From: Hymenobacter sp. ISL-91
GTDB lineage: Bacteria; Bacteroidota; Bacteroidia; Cytophagales; Hymenobacteraceae
NCBI RefSeq assembly: GCF_018613725.1
Contig: NZ_JAGGPS010000002.1
Location: 1 to 34,817, forward strand
Direction of reading: 5' to 3'
DNA length: 34,817 nucleotides
Numbering within the stretch: position 1 is the first letter of the stretch; the number at the start of each line of letters is the position of its first letter. The notes beneath the pieces are model-generated. The model was not told the DNA's origin, searched no databases, and was given only the letters and a program-made list of their open reading frames with translations. Below are positions 8,505 through 17,586 of the stretch, piece after piece. Made by a program: the position numbers and the translations under genes.

Positions 8505-10919
8505 ATGCATAACCGTTTTTTGTTTGCCGGCACTGCTGCGGCGGCCCTGCTCGCCGGGTGCCAGACCACCAAACCTGCCACAACTACGTCGGCTGCCGCC
8601 GTTGAAACCCTGGGTACTACCGCCGTTCCGGCTTCGGAGTTTGCCTACGTATACCGGAAAAACAACAGTTCCGACCCGGCTTTCGGCACCAAAGCCAGCG
8701 TACAGGAGTACCTCGACCTCTATACCAACTTTAAGCTGAAGGTACTGGCCGCCGAGCAGCGGGGCCTCGATACCACCCAAGCGTTCCGGCAGGAGCTGGA
8801 GGGCTACAAGCAGCAGCTGGCCCAGCCCTACCTCACCGAGAAAAGCGTAACCGACCAACTGGTACGCGAGGCGTACGACCGGCTGAGCAAGGAAATCAGC
8901 GCCTCGCACCTGCTGGTAACGGTAGCACCCGATGCCACACCCAAAGACACGCTGGCCGCCTACGAGAAGGCCCTGAGCCTGCGCCGCCGCGTAACGGAAG
9001 GGAGCGAGGACTTCAACATGGTAGCCCGCGAAAACTCCGACGACCCCTCGGCCCGCGGCGCGAATGGCAACGGCGGCAAGCTGGGCTACTTCACGGCCAT
9101 GCAGATGGTGTATCCCTTCGAGTCGGCCGCCTACTCGACGACGCCTGGGCAGGTGTCGGCCCCGGTGCGTACGCGTTTTGGCTACCACCTCATCAAGGTA
9201 GATAATGTGCGCTCGGCACAGGGTGAAATAAAGGTGGCCCACCTGATGGTGCGGGCCACCCCCGGCATGCCCGCCGCCGACTCGGCTACGGCCAAGAAAA
9301 AGGTGGACGAGCTATACACCCGCCTGACGCGCCGCAACGAGAACTGGGACAAGCTGGTAGGCCAGTTTTCGGAGGATGCCGGCTCGGCACCCAACGGCGG
9401 CGAGCTACCCGCCTTCGGTACCGGCCGCATGATTCCCTCGTTCGAGGAAGCCGCCTTCAAGCTCCAGAAGCCCGGCGACCTTGCCCCGCCCGTACAGACG
9501 CCTTACGGCTGGCACATCATCAAGCTGATCGAAAAGCAGCCCGTACCGTCGTTTGAGGCCATGGAGCCCACGCTCAAGAGCAAGGTTTCCAAGGATTCGC
9601 GCTCCGAGCTCAACCGCGCCGCCTTCCTTAAGCGGGTGCGCCGCGAAAACAACTTCGTGGAAATTCCGGCCGTGAAGGAGTACGTACTGGCCAAGGCCGA
9701 TACCTCGCTGGTGCAGGGCCGCTTTGCCTACTCGGCGCCGGTGGCCGCCACGGGCAAGGCCAGCAAGAACATCACCGACAACTCGGCTTTGTTCACCATT
9801 CAGGGCCAGCCTTATTTGGTGAAGGATTTTCTGACCTACGTTCAGCAGAGCCAGCGCCCGCGCGCCGCCAACGCCGAGCCGCGCTTTGCCATGCAGCAGC
9901 TCTACGACCAGTACGTAGACCAGCGCCTGACCGAATACGAAAAGAACAACCTCGAAAACAAGTACGAGGACTACCGCATGCTGGTAAAAGAGTACCGCGA
10001 CGGGATTCTGCTGTTCCAGTTGATGGACGAGAAGGTGTGGAGCAAGGCTATTGAGGATACCCTGGGCCTGCAGCAGTTCTTCGCCGCCAACCAGACCAAC
10101 TACCAGTGGGGCCCGCGGGTGCAAGCCACGGTTATCAGCGCGGCCACGCCCGAACTGCGGAACCAGGCGCAAGGCTACTTCCCCAATCCAGCCAAGCCAG
10201 AAAAGTCGGTTACGGTAGGCACCACGACTACTTCTACCAATATTGCCGGCTACTTGCCCACCAAGGAGAATATTCCGGCCGGGCTGAAATTTCAGCCCCG
10301 CACGGCTACGCTGGTTCCCAACAGCAAGGCCATGCTGGAGGAGTTGGCGGGCCGTATGCTGGAAGGCGATACGACGCTAGTCCTGATGGTAGAAGCGCCA
10401 GCCAAGGCTAAAACGTCTGGTGCGCTGGTTACGCAGCGCCAAAAAACCGTGCTCGATTACCTAACCAGCCAGGGCATTGGGGCCAACCGGGTACTTCGGA
10501 CCCAGTTTGCTTCGCTAAAGAACGGCCGGCCGCAGCCCAAGGAGTACGCCACGGCCACTGATGCACTGATTCTGAAGGCCGTAACGCGTAACCCAGCCCA
10601 GATTGAGCAAAGCCTCAACCAGAAAAATCCGCTGGCTGTCCAGATTCAGCAGCGCAGCTTTGCCAAGGGCGAGAACAAAGTCGCTGACCAGTTCATGGAC
10701 AAGGCCCCCGGCCTGTACCAGACCGAAATGGACGGCCGCTACTACACGGTAATCGTGGACAAGCAGCTTCCCGCCGGACCCAAGGCCCTAAACGAAGTCC
10801 GTGGCCAGGCCACCTCCGATTACCAGAATTACCTGGAAAAGCAGTGGCTGGAACAGCTCAAGGCGCAGAATCCGGTGAAAATCAACCAGGCTGAAGTAGA
10901 CAAGCTGATAACCAAGTAA
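8505..10919 (+). CDS. Lipoprotein peptidyl-prolyl isomerase with two parvulin domains and an OmpA-like insertion
   Basis: 804 residues. A lipobox (LLAGC) places the lipidated cysteine at residue 19, so the protein should be anchored in the envelope facing the periplasm. Two parvulin (PpiC) domains lie at roughly 132-235 and 245-345, each ending in a typical GYHLI or GWHIIKL strand, which suggests a SurA/PpiD-like folding role for outer-membrane proteins. Residues about 593-670 resemble a degenerate OmpA-like domain: an LKFQPRTATL strand, a leucine-rich helix, then VLDYLTSQGIGANRV. The peptidoglycan-binding HTD signature is absent. The C terminus is unassigned. A second parvulin gene follows after a hairpin. 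Confidence 0.88.
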   Translation: MHNRFLFAGTAAAALLAGCQTTKPATTTSAAAVETLGTTAVPASEFAYVYRKNNSSDPAFGTKASVQEYLDLYTNFKLKVLAAEQRGLDTTQAFRQELEGYKQQLAQPYLTEKSVTDQLVREAYDRLSKEISASHLLVTVAPDATPKDTLAAYEKALSLRRRVTEGSEDFNMVARENSDDPSARGANGNGGKLGYFTAMQMVYPFESAAYSTTPGQVSAPVRTRFGYHLIKVDNVRSAQGEIKVAHLMVRATPGMPAADSATAKKKVDELYTRLTRRNENWDKLVGQFSEDAGSAPNGGELPAFGTGRMIPSFEEAAFKLQKPGDLAPPVQTPYGWHIIKLIEKQPVPSFEAMEPTLKSKVSKDSRSELNRAAFLKRVRRENNFVEIPAVKEYVLAKADTSLVQGRFAYSAPVAATGKASKNITDNSALFTIQGQPYLVKDFLTYVQQSQRPRAANAEPRFAMQQLYDQYVDQRLTEYEKNNLENKYEDYRMLVKEYRDGILLFQLMDEKVWSKAIEDTLGLQQFFAANQTNYQWGPRVQATVISAATPELRNQAQGYFPNPAKPEKSVTVGTTTTSTNIAGYLPTKENIPAGLKFQPRTATLVPNSKAMLEELAGRMLEGDTTLVLMVEAPAKAKTSGALVTQRQKTVLDYLTSQGIGANRVLRTQFASLKNGRPQPKEYATATDALILKAVTRNPAQIEQSLNQKNPLAVQIQQRSFAKGENKVADQFMDKAPGLYQTEMDGRYYTVIVDKQLPAGPKALNEVRGQATSDYQNYLEKQWLEQLKAQNPVKINQAEVDKLITK

Positions 10920-10938
10920 GGCACTATCAGCCTGAAAA

Positions 10939-11004
10939 AAGCGAGAAATCCGATTCAACCCGCTGGACGCTATTGTTCATCAGGTTGAGTCGGATTTCTC
11001 GCTT
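10939..11004. terminator. Hairpin after the parvulin lipoprotein gene
   Basis: 22-bp inverted arms at 10939-10960 and 10983-11004 with one mismatch that would be a wobble pair in RNA, and a loop of 22 bases. It begins 19 bases after the stop codon. There is only a short mixed T/C stretch after the stem, so the termination call is moderate. The rest of the gap up to 11171 shows no gene. Confidence 0.6.
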
Positions 11005-11171
11005 CTCTTGTACCGGCAGTTCTGCTCCCCCGATGCAACGCCTCGGCCCCGAACAGGCTCCTATAGCCATAAGCCTTGGTGGTTTTTGCCGGTGCAAGGA
11101 TTTATAACGAAATTTACGGGCGGCTTTGAGCGTTGTGCCCTTTGCCAATCCTTTCCGGGCATATTGCCGGG

Positions 11172-12581
11172 ATGGGCATTAGAACCAGATTCATGCATAT
11201 TTTTTTGCGAGTACCAGCCCTTAAGGCCCTGTTGAGCCTGACACTGCTGGTTGTTACGGCTACGGCTGGCCACGCGCAGCTGGGTGTTGGGCGCCCCATG
11301 GGCCGCAGCATAGTTGATGGCATTATCGCCAAAGTCGACAACCAGATTGTGCTGAAATCGGACCTGGAGGGCATTTATGGGCAAGAGTTGGCCCGCGCCG
11401 AAGGCAAGCCGCTGCCCCCCGATACCAAGTGTAAGATTCTGCAAAGCCTGGCGCTTAATAAGCTGCTACTGGCCAAGGCCGAAACCGACTCGGTGGTGGT
11501 AGAGGAAAGCCAGGTAAAAAGCGAGCTGGACCGCCGTATGGGCTACTTCGTGCAGCAGATTGGCTCGGAGCAGAAGCTGGAGGAATACTACGGCAAGCCG
11601 CTCAAGCAGATCAAGGACGAGTTGCGTACGCAGGTGAAAGAGCAGCTGATTCAGCAGAAGATGCAGGACCAGATTGCCGGTAAGGTGTCGGTGACGCCGC
11701 GCGAGGTGCGCCAGTATTTCAACCGCATGCCCAAAGACAGCCTGCCCTACTACTCCTCGGAAGTGGAAGTGGGCCAGATTGTGAAAGTAGCGCAGGTAAA
11801 CAACAAAGTAAAGCAGGCCACCCAGGCCAAGCTCAACGAGCTACGGGCCCGGATTGTAGGCGGCGAGGACTTTGCTACCCTGGCCAAGCAGTACTCGCAG
11901 GACCCCGGCTCGGCCGTGGAAGGCGGTTACCTGGGCTTTTTCAAGCGCCGGGAGCTGGTGCCCGAGTACGAGGCCGCCGCGCTGCGCCTGGAGCCAGGCG
12001 GTATTTCGCCGGTGGTCGAGTCGCAGTTTGGCTTCCACGTTATCCAGCTTATCGAGCGCAAAGGCGACTCGTATAGCACCCGCCACATTCTGCTCAAGCC
12101 CGAAACCGGTACCACCGACACCAACGAGGCGTCGTTGCAGCTGACCAAGCTGCGCCGGCAGATTATGGCCGACTCGCTCACGTTTGCGAAAGCCGCCAAA
12201 GACAACTCCGACGATAAGCTGACCAGCGGCAACGGGGGCCTGCTGCAAAACCGCCGCGACGCCAGCACCTACCTGCCCCTCGACCAGCTCGACCCCGCTA
12301 TTTTCTTCACCATCGACACGATGAAAGTGGGCAGCATCAGCCCGCCGCTGCCCTACCGCACCGAAGATGGCAAGGACGCCGTGCGCATTCTGTACCTGAA
12401 ATCGAACAGCCCGCCCCACCAGGCCAACCTCAACGACGACTACCAGAAAATTGCCGCGGCTGCGCTTAATCAAAAGAAAAACAAAGCCCTCGACGCCTGG
12501 TTTGCCCTCAACCGCGGTACCGTGTTCCTCGAAGTAGACCCCGAGTACGCCGGCTGCCAGCTGCTGAATTCGATTAACTAA
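11172..12581 (+). CDS. SurA-like periplasmic peptidyl-prolyl isomerase
   Basis: 469 residues from the ATG at 11172; a second ATG at 11193 would give an equally good or better signal peptide, and a TTG at 11133 is unlikely. A Sec signal peptide ends at about AGHA-Q. A SurA N-terminal chaperone region follows (IVDGIIAKVDNQIVLKSDL), then two parvulin domains near residues 200-300 and 305-410 of the mature protein. In the family, SurA escorts unfolded outer-membrane proteins across the periplasm. Its placement directly after another parvulin and before a MoxR ATPase suggests an envelope-biogenesis cluster. The downstream 100 bases are a heptad-armed repeat. Confidence 0.9.
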   Translation: MGIRTRFMHIFLRVPALKALLSLTLLVVTATAGHAQLGVGRPMGRSIVDGIIAKVDNQIVLKSDLEGIYGQELARAEGKPLPPDTKCKILQSLALNKLLLAKAETDSVVVEESQVKSELDRRMGYFVQQIGSEQKLEEYYGKPLKQIKDELRTQVKEQLIQQKMQDQIAGKVSVTPREVRQYFNRMPKDSLPYYSSEVEVGQIVKVAQVNNKVKQATQAKLNELRARIVGGEDFATLAKQYSQDPGSAVEGGYLGFFKRRELVPEYEAAALRLEPGGISPVVESQFGFHVIQLIERKGDSYSTRHILLKPETGTTDTNEASLQLTKLRRQIMADSLTFAKAAKDNSDDKLTSGNGGLLQNRRDASTYLPLDQLDPAIFFTIDTMKVGSISPPLPYRTEDGKDAVRILYLKSNSPPHQANLNDDYQKIAAAALNQKKNKALDAWFALNRGTVFLEVDPEYAGCQLLNSIN

Positions 12582-12679
12582 AGAAGGTAGAAGTCCGGCG
12601 CTGGAATGCCGTTTTCACGTTGTCGGTCTGCTTTGCTTAACTGATTCTACCTTCTAGCTACCAACTCCTAGCTCCTCTT
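12582..12679. repeat. Heptad-armed intergenic repeat before moxR
   Basis: Inverted 11-base arms at 12582-12592 and 12645-12655 enclose a unique core. The right arm continues as a run of five 7-bp units from 12645 to 12679, mostly of the form TNCTNNC, which ends three bases before the moxR ATG. Confidence 0.75.
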
Positions 12680-12682
12680 AGA

Positions 12683-13645
<963 letters not shown>

Positions 13646-13647
13646 CA

Positions 13648-13755
13648 AGGTCTTAGGGATTAGAGACGTAGGGTTTGAATGACGTTTTATCATCATAACC
13701 CTTATGCTGACTAGCACGTCATCTAAGCCCTACGTCCCTAATCCCTAAGACCTCA
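13648..13755. repeat. Heptad-armed palindrome between moxR and the next gene
   Basis: 26-base inverted arms at 13648-13673 and 13728-13753 with one mismatch. Both arms are built of 7-bp units: TTAGGGA-type on the left (13653-13673), and CCCTACG followed by two copies of TCCCTAA on the right (13728-13748). An inner ATGACG/CGTCAT pair recalls the GTCAT ends of the REP-like palindromes elsewhere in the window. The tract stops two bases before the next ATG. Confidence 0.88.
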
Positions 13756-13757
13756 AC

Positions 13758-14204
13758 ATGGAATCAGCCGGTTACTACGAGCAGTTTGAGCGCAACCTGA
13801 TCATCATCCTGAGCGCCCTCGACGCGGGCCTCGACATCCGCACGACGGCCCTGAACGTGTCGTTGCCGCTGGAAGTGTACGTGCTGAGCGAGGTGCTCAA
13901 CCAGGGCGGCGGCCAGTTCCGCCTCTCAGCCGACTTGGCGCCTCGCGAGCAGGTGCGTGAGTTTCTGGCCCAGTTTCAGCAGCACGAGGCTCACAACGAA
14001 GCGCTGATGCAGCGGATTCTGGCCGACAAAAAGAGCCTGATGCGTACGCCCGAGGGCCGCGTACTGACCAAGGAAATGCTTATCCGCCGGCTCGAATATT
14101 TCAACGAGGCCGCCCGCCAGGTAAACGTGATGCGCAACCAGCACTCCCTGGGCAGCCCGCCTCAGTCGCGCTCCGGCGTTGGCCTGGTGGCTCAGGCCAA
14201 ATAA
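13758..14204 (+). CDS. Conserved-looking hypothetical protein (148 aa)
   Basis: I do not recognise the family. The product is 148 residues, soluble, without a signal peptide or membrane span, and largely helical by composition. Charged stretches at 60-130 include RILADKKSLMRTPEGRVLTKEMLIRRLEY-type sequence split by turns, and the last 20 residues are Ser/Gly rich and probably disordered. The codon use and GC-rich third positions match the neighbours, and the gene is flanked by a repeat upstream and a strong terminator downstream, so it is a real gene. Its place after moxR hints at a link but nothing in the sequence shows one. Confidence 0.75.
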   Translation: MESAGYYEQFERNLIIILSALDAGLDIRTTALNVSLPLEVYVLSEVLNQGGGQFRLSADLAPREQVREFLAQFQQHEAHNEALMQRILADKKSLMRTPEGRVLTKEMLIRRLEYFNEAARQVNVMRNQHSLGSPPQSRSGVGLVAQAK

Positions 14205-14220
14205 GCCCCGGATTTTGTAG

Positions 14221-14276
14221 CCGATTAACAACAAAAGAGGCTTGCCGAGTGGCAAGCCTCTTTTGTTGTTAATCGG
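14221..14276. terminator. Strong bidirectional terminator
   Basis: Perfect 26-bp inverted arms (14221-14246 and 14251-14276) with a four-base loop. An A-rich left stem and a T-rich right stem (TTTTGTTGTT) make it work in both directions. It lies between the convergent 148-residue hypothetical gene and the SDR gene. Confidence 0.9.
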
Positions 14277-14345
14277 GTGGAGTAAAGCAGCGTAGCGCCG
14301 TTTTCAAAACCTGCTCAACCCATTAAAATCAGCGTTATGTCGGGC

Positions 14346-15230
14346 TTAGCCCATCGAAGCAGCAGCCTCTTTGCGCACTTTTGTGTTGCCTTCCTGGCTG
14401 TGTTCGAGGCCGAGGTGCTGCGGGGGCTGCTGCTTGAGGTGCGAGGGCACTTCCTCACCCGCCGAGCTTTTGGAAATCGTTACGCCGCCATCAACGAAGT
14501 ATGTGGCGCCGGTAACGTAGCTGGCTTCATCGGAGGCCAGGAACAGGTACACGTTAGCCACCTCTTCGGGCGTGCCGCGGCGGCCCAGCGGCACGCCGTT
14601 CACGGTATTTTTCTCCATTTTCGAGTTCATCGGGCCGGTTTCCTTGTGGGTCCAGGCCGTGTCGATGGGGCCGGGCCCGACGCAGTTGACGCGCACGCCG
14701 TGCTTGGCCTGCTCTACGGCTAGGCCCTTGCTGAAGGTCATCACCCAGGCCTTGGTGCCGCCGTAGGGCGTAATCATGGGCGAGCCCATATGCCCGGCCT
14801 CCGAACCAGCCGACACGATGTTGCCCTTGGTTTTCTGCAGCTCGGGCAGCGCCGCCCGGCTCATCATAAATACCGAGTAGATGTTGTTCTTGATCATGTA
14901 CTCGAAAGCGTCGACCGGGTACTTATCCAGTTCGGCGGTGGCCGGAAACACACCGGCATTGTTGATAAGGATGTCGAGCCGGCCGAATTCATCGACGGCA
15001 GCCTTTACGCAGGCCTTAGCCGTATCCTGCCGCGAAATGTCGCCGAGGTAGCCAATGGCGCGGCCGCCGCGGCTCAGAATCTCGTCGACTACTTCGCGCA
15101 CCGGGTCCGAGTCGAGGCCCACGACCACCACGGCCGCACCCTCGCGGGCAAATCGTTTGCTGATGGCTTCGCCGATGCCCGAGCCGCCGCCCGTTACAAT
15201 TGCTACTTTATCCTGGAGTCTGCCTGTCAT
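14346..15230 (-). CDS. SDR family oxidoreductase with C-terminal extension
   Basis: 294 residues. The classical SDR motifs are complete: TGGGSGIG at about 14-21, NNAG near 90, a serine in SAGSEAG near 140, and YGGTK near 155, followed by the PGPIDT turn. The fold ends at about residue 252 with the usual YVTGATYFVDGG. The remaining 40 or so residues (rich in Q, H, S and E) are outside the family core and probably disordered. The substrate is not evident. The start is the ATG at 15230. The gene is convergent with the preceding hypothetical gene and divergent from the GNAT gene; the 208-base gap upstream holds no other visible gene. Confidence 0.9.
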   Translation of the reverse strand: MTGRLQDKVAIVTGGGSGIGEAISKRFAREGAAVVVVGLDSDPVREVVDEILSRGGRAIGYLGDISRQDTAKACVKAAVDEFGRLDILINNAGVFPATAELDKYPVDAFEYMIKNNIYSVFMMSRAALPELQKTKGNIVSAGSEAGHMGSPMITPYGGTKAWVMTFSKGLAVEQAKHGVRVNCVGPGPIDTAWTHKETGPMNSKMEKNTVNGVPLGRRGTPEEVANVYLFLASDEASYVTGATYFVDGGVTISKSSAGEEVPSHLKQQPPQHLGLEHSQEGNTKVRKEAAASMG

Positions 15231-15438
15231 ATCTGGGGGGAGATTATAAGTGAGAAAAGAGCCTGCCGGGCCGCAGCCGCGTACAACGCCGAAGCGGACC
15301 GCGCGCCCGGAGCACTCTTTTTGAACGACCAGCGCCGCCGCTGGTTTCCAGCGTCGAGCTTACTCAAGCACCCGAAGACGTTTTTTCGGCCTGCCGGCTC
15401 ATTATTTCCTCAATCCGCCTAAAATTTTACACGCTGCC

Positions 15439-16023
15439 TTGCCCGCTCCCGCTGCTGCTCCCGACTCTGCCCCGCGCCTGACGCCGCGCCTGCTGCTTCG
15501 CCCCTACCTACCCCAGGATGCGGCAGAATTCTTTGCCCTGATTGCTGACAACCGGCTGCGGCTACGGCCATCTTTCCCAGCCCGCGAGGCAGCGGCCAGC
15601 TCCGCCGAGGCCAGCGCCCGGCTGCTGACGCAGTTTGGCCGCGACTGGCGCATTGGCCGGCTCTACGTGCTCGGCATCTGGCACCGCCCCAGCGGCCGCT
15701 ACCTCGGCGACATCAGCCTAAAACCCAGCTGGAGTTCCCCCGTCACCCTCGAAATAGGCTACTACCTGGCGGCCGACGCCGAGGGCCAGGGCTACGCCCG
15801 CGAGGCATTGGCGGCGGCGGCGGCCTTCGGGTTCGAAACGCTTGGGGCGGCCCGCCTGCTCATCCGTTGCCTGCCCGATAACCCGCGCAGCGTGGCCGTA
15901 GCCGAGGCGTTGGGCTTCCGGCCGCTGCCGGTGCGCCCCCGCCCCGCCTGGCTGCGCCGGGTTTTGGGCGCTACGCCGGTCCTGTACTACATTTTGCGGC
16001 GCGACGAGCAGGCGCAAGCGTAA
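15439..16023 (+). CDS. GNAT family N-acetyltransferase (RimJ/RimL-like)
   Basis: 194 residues of the RimJ/RimL type, which transfer acetyl from acetyl-CoA to an amine, often a protein N terminus. The N-terminal strand TPRLLLRPYLPQDAAEFFALI, the IGYYLAADAEGQGYAREAL acetyl-CoA binding region (Q/R-x-x-G/A-like, as GQGYA) and the C-terminal NPRSVAVAEALGF helix are all present. No ATG or GTG lies in frame before the conserved N terminus, and a TGA stop is in frame at 15322. The TTG at 15439 is therefore the only plausible start, unless a rarer codon is used. The acceptor substrate is unknown. A long palindromic element follows the stop. Confidence 0.85.
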   Translation: MPAPAAAPDSAPRLTPRLLLRPYLPQDAAEFFALIADNRLRLRPSFPAREAAASSAEASARLLTQFGRDWRIGRLYVLGIWHRPSGRYLGDISLKPSWSSPVTLEIGYYLAADAEGQGYAREALAAAAAFGFETLGAARLLIRCLPDNPRSVAVAEALGFRPLPVRPRPAWLRRVLGATPVLYYILRRDEQAQA

Positions 16024-16080
16024 GCTACCCTGTTCTTCGGCTCTTACGCGGCCGCTTTCTCCAGGCAGGCTCAGCTTACA

Positions 16081-16255
16081 CTAGCTGACTCAAGTTGCAA
16101 AAACGATGTAGGGGCGGGGCTTGTCCCCGCCCGCCGTTGAAACAAGGCGTCAGCGAGCCGCAAGTAGTTGTTTGGCTTGCCATTCCAGAGGCGGGCGGGG
16201 GCAAGCCCTGCCCCTACATCGGCCTGATTGACCTGACGCAACTTGGGTTAGCTAG
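16081..16255. repeat. REP-like palindrome, GTAGGGGCGGGG type
   Basis: A nested inverted repeat of 175 bp. Outer 17-base arms are at 16081-16097 and 16239-16255 (two mismatches). Inner GC-rich arms are at about 16105-16135 and 16190-16220. The inner arm starts GATGTAGGGGCGGGG, and the same words reappear at the right end of the window, so this is a dispersed family. The right outer arm contains the stop codon of the reverse-strand barrel gene. Confidence 0.85.
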
Positions 16256-17418
16256 CGGTTAGGGCGCAGCGTGGTTAGCAGGAAGCTCTGATTGAAATTC
16301 AGGTAGAGCGCAAACGAGAAGTCGAACAGCCCGTTGTTGAGGTCGTAGAGGGGCTCGAAACGGGTGGTCAGAATGACCTGGCCCGGTAGCCGGTAGTCGC
16401 GCAGCACCCGCAGAATCAGCAGTTGGCGCTGCCGCTCTGTATAGTTCACATCCACAGCCGAAGACGATACCGACTGGTAGAGCCGACCTCCGAGGGGTGA
16501 AATGTAGCCATTCCCGCTCCAGTAGGCCACTTGCAGATTGGAAAGCCGCGTATCAACTCCCGCATTCAGGTAGATGCCCGTTCCGCTCTTGAAGGGCAAT
16601 TCCTCGGTGAAAGAATAATCGTTGAAGTATGTCAGATAGCCATCAAAATGCACGGCCTGCACCAAGTTGGAAGTCAGCCCGCGCCGCACCCGCAGCCCCG
16701 TGGCGACGTTAAACAACGTCTGCAACGGCTTCTCGATGGTATCAATCTGGCCGCCGCGGTGCGTAGCCGTAAACTGAAACGGCAACGCCACCACCCACCG
16801 GGCCGAATCGGCCAGCAGGCGGTGTTCCACCGTAAGGCCCCCGGCCACTTCTTCCTGGAAATTACTGAACCGGTACTGTTGCCGCACCCAGTTCACCCAC
16901 GCATCCAGGCTGGTGCGCGGGGTTTGCAGCTGGTACTGTAGGCCTTCTTCCAGCCGATGGGTTATCATCCGCTCAAAATCAAATAGCGGCTCGATGTAGC
17001 CGTGGTGCAGGTTGCCTTCCAGGTTACCAAACAACAGCGTGTGCGGCCCTTGGCGGTATTTGAGCGTGAACAGCGGCCGCACCTGTCGCAGCCGGGGCGT
17101 TCCGTAGTCTTTCCACAGAAACACGCCCGCTTCTAGGCGCAGGTTGCCGGCCGGGTAGTACACCAGCCGCGGGGCCAGTTGTGCCCCGAAGTAGGTCAGC
17201 CCAGGGTCAATCTTGTTGAAGTACTCGTTGTCTTTATTGAACAGAAACCCCTGCACCTCCAGCCGCAGCTGGTGTTCGTAGCCCGGGCCGAGCGGCGCCC
17301 GGTGCAGAAAAGCCCGGTTATCAAGCTGGGCGTACGTGGCAGAGCTAGCGGCCAGCGCGGCTAGCAGCGTCAGTATCAGGGGCCTGCAGGCAGCGCAGAA
17401 TTCTAAAATTTTTAGCAC
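16252..17418 (-). CDS. Probable outer-membrane beta-barrel protein, function unknown
   Basis: 388 residues. A Sec signal peptide ends at about ATYA-Q (residue 30). The rest alternates polar and hydrophobic residues with many aromatic pairs (LRLEVQGFLF, NLRLEAGVFLW, YLNAGVDTRL) and ends in a strand-like tail rich in F and L, as in small outer-membrane barrels. I cannot name a family. The start is a GTG at 17418, the only usable codon that keeps the signal peptide. A separate ATG lies 38 bases upstream in another frame, with six A (plus strand) between them. The TAG stop lies in the arm of a palindromic repeat. The gene is divergent from recA. Confidence 0.75.
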   Translation of the reverse strand: MLKILEFCAACRPLILTLLAALAASSATYAQLDNRAFLHRAPLGPGYEHQLRLEVQGFLFNKDNEYFNKIDPGLTYFGAQLAPRLVYYPAGNLRLEAGVFLWKDYGTPRLRQVRPLFTLKYRQGPHTLLFGNLEGNLHHGYIEPLFDFERMITHRLEEGLQYQLQTPRTSLDAWVNWVRQQYRFSNFQEEVAGGLTVEHRLLADSARWVVALPFQFTATHRGGQIDTIEKPLQTLFNVATGLRVRRGLTSNLVQAVHFDGYLTYFNDYSFTEELPFKSGTGIYLNAGVDTRLSNLQVAYWSGNGYISPLGGRLYQSVSSSAVDVNYTERQRQLLILRVLRDYRLPGQVILTTRFEPLYDLNNGLFDFSFALYLNFNQSFLLTTLRPNR

Positions 17419-17586
17419 AGAAAAAAGATGCTGAATCGGACGAATTTCTTTAGCATTGCGGGCACAAAATATAGCCGGGCGGCGTTACCAGATGCCAGCC
17501 CCTCCGGCGGCCCCTACGGGCTTGCAGAGGCTGGCAAAAAGCCTTACATTCACCAAACCTAAGCAAATCTACTTACCCCTTTTCTG

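Noticed and set aside
17494..17535. Inverted repeat in the recA upstream region as a LexA-type operator
   Set aside because: The arms are GC-rich and far apart, unlike known SOS boxes; it could be a chance hairpin.
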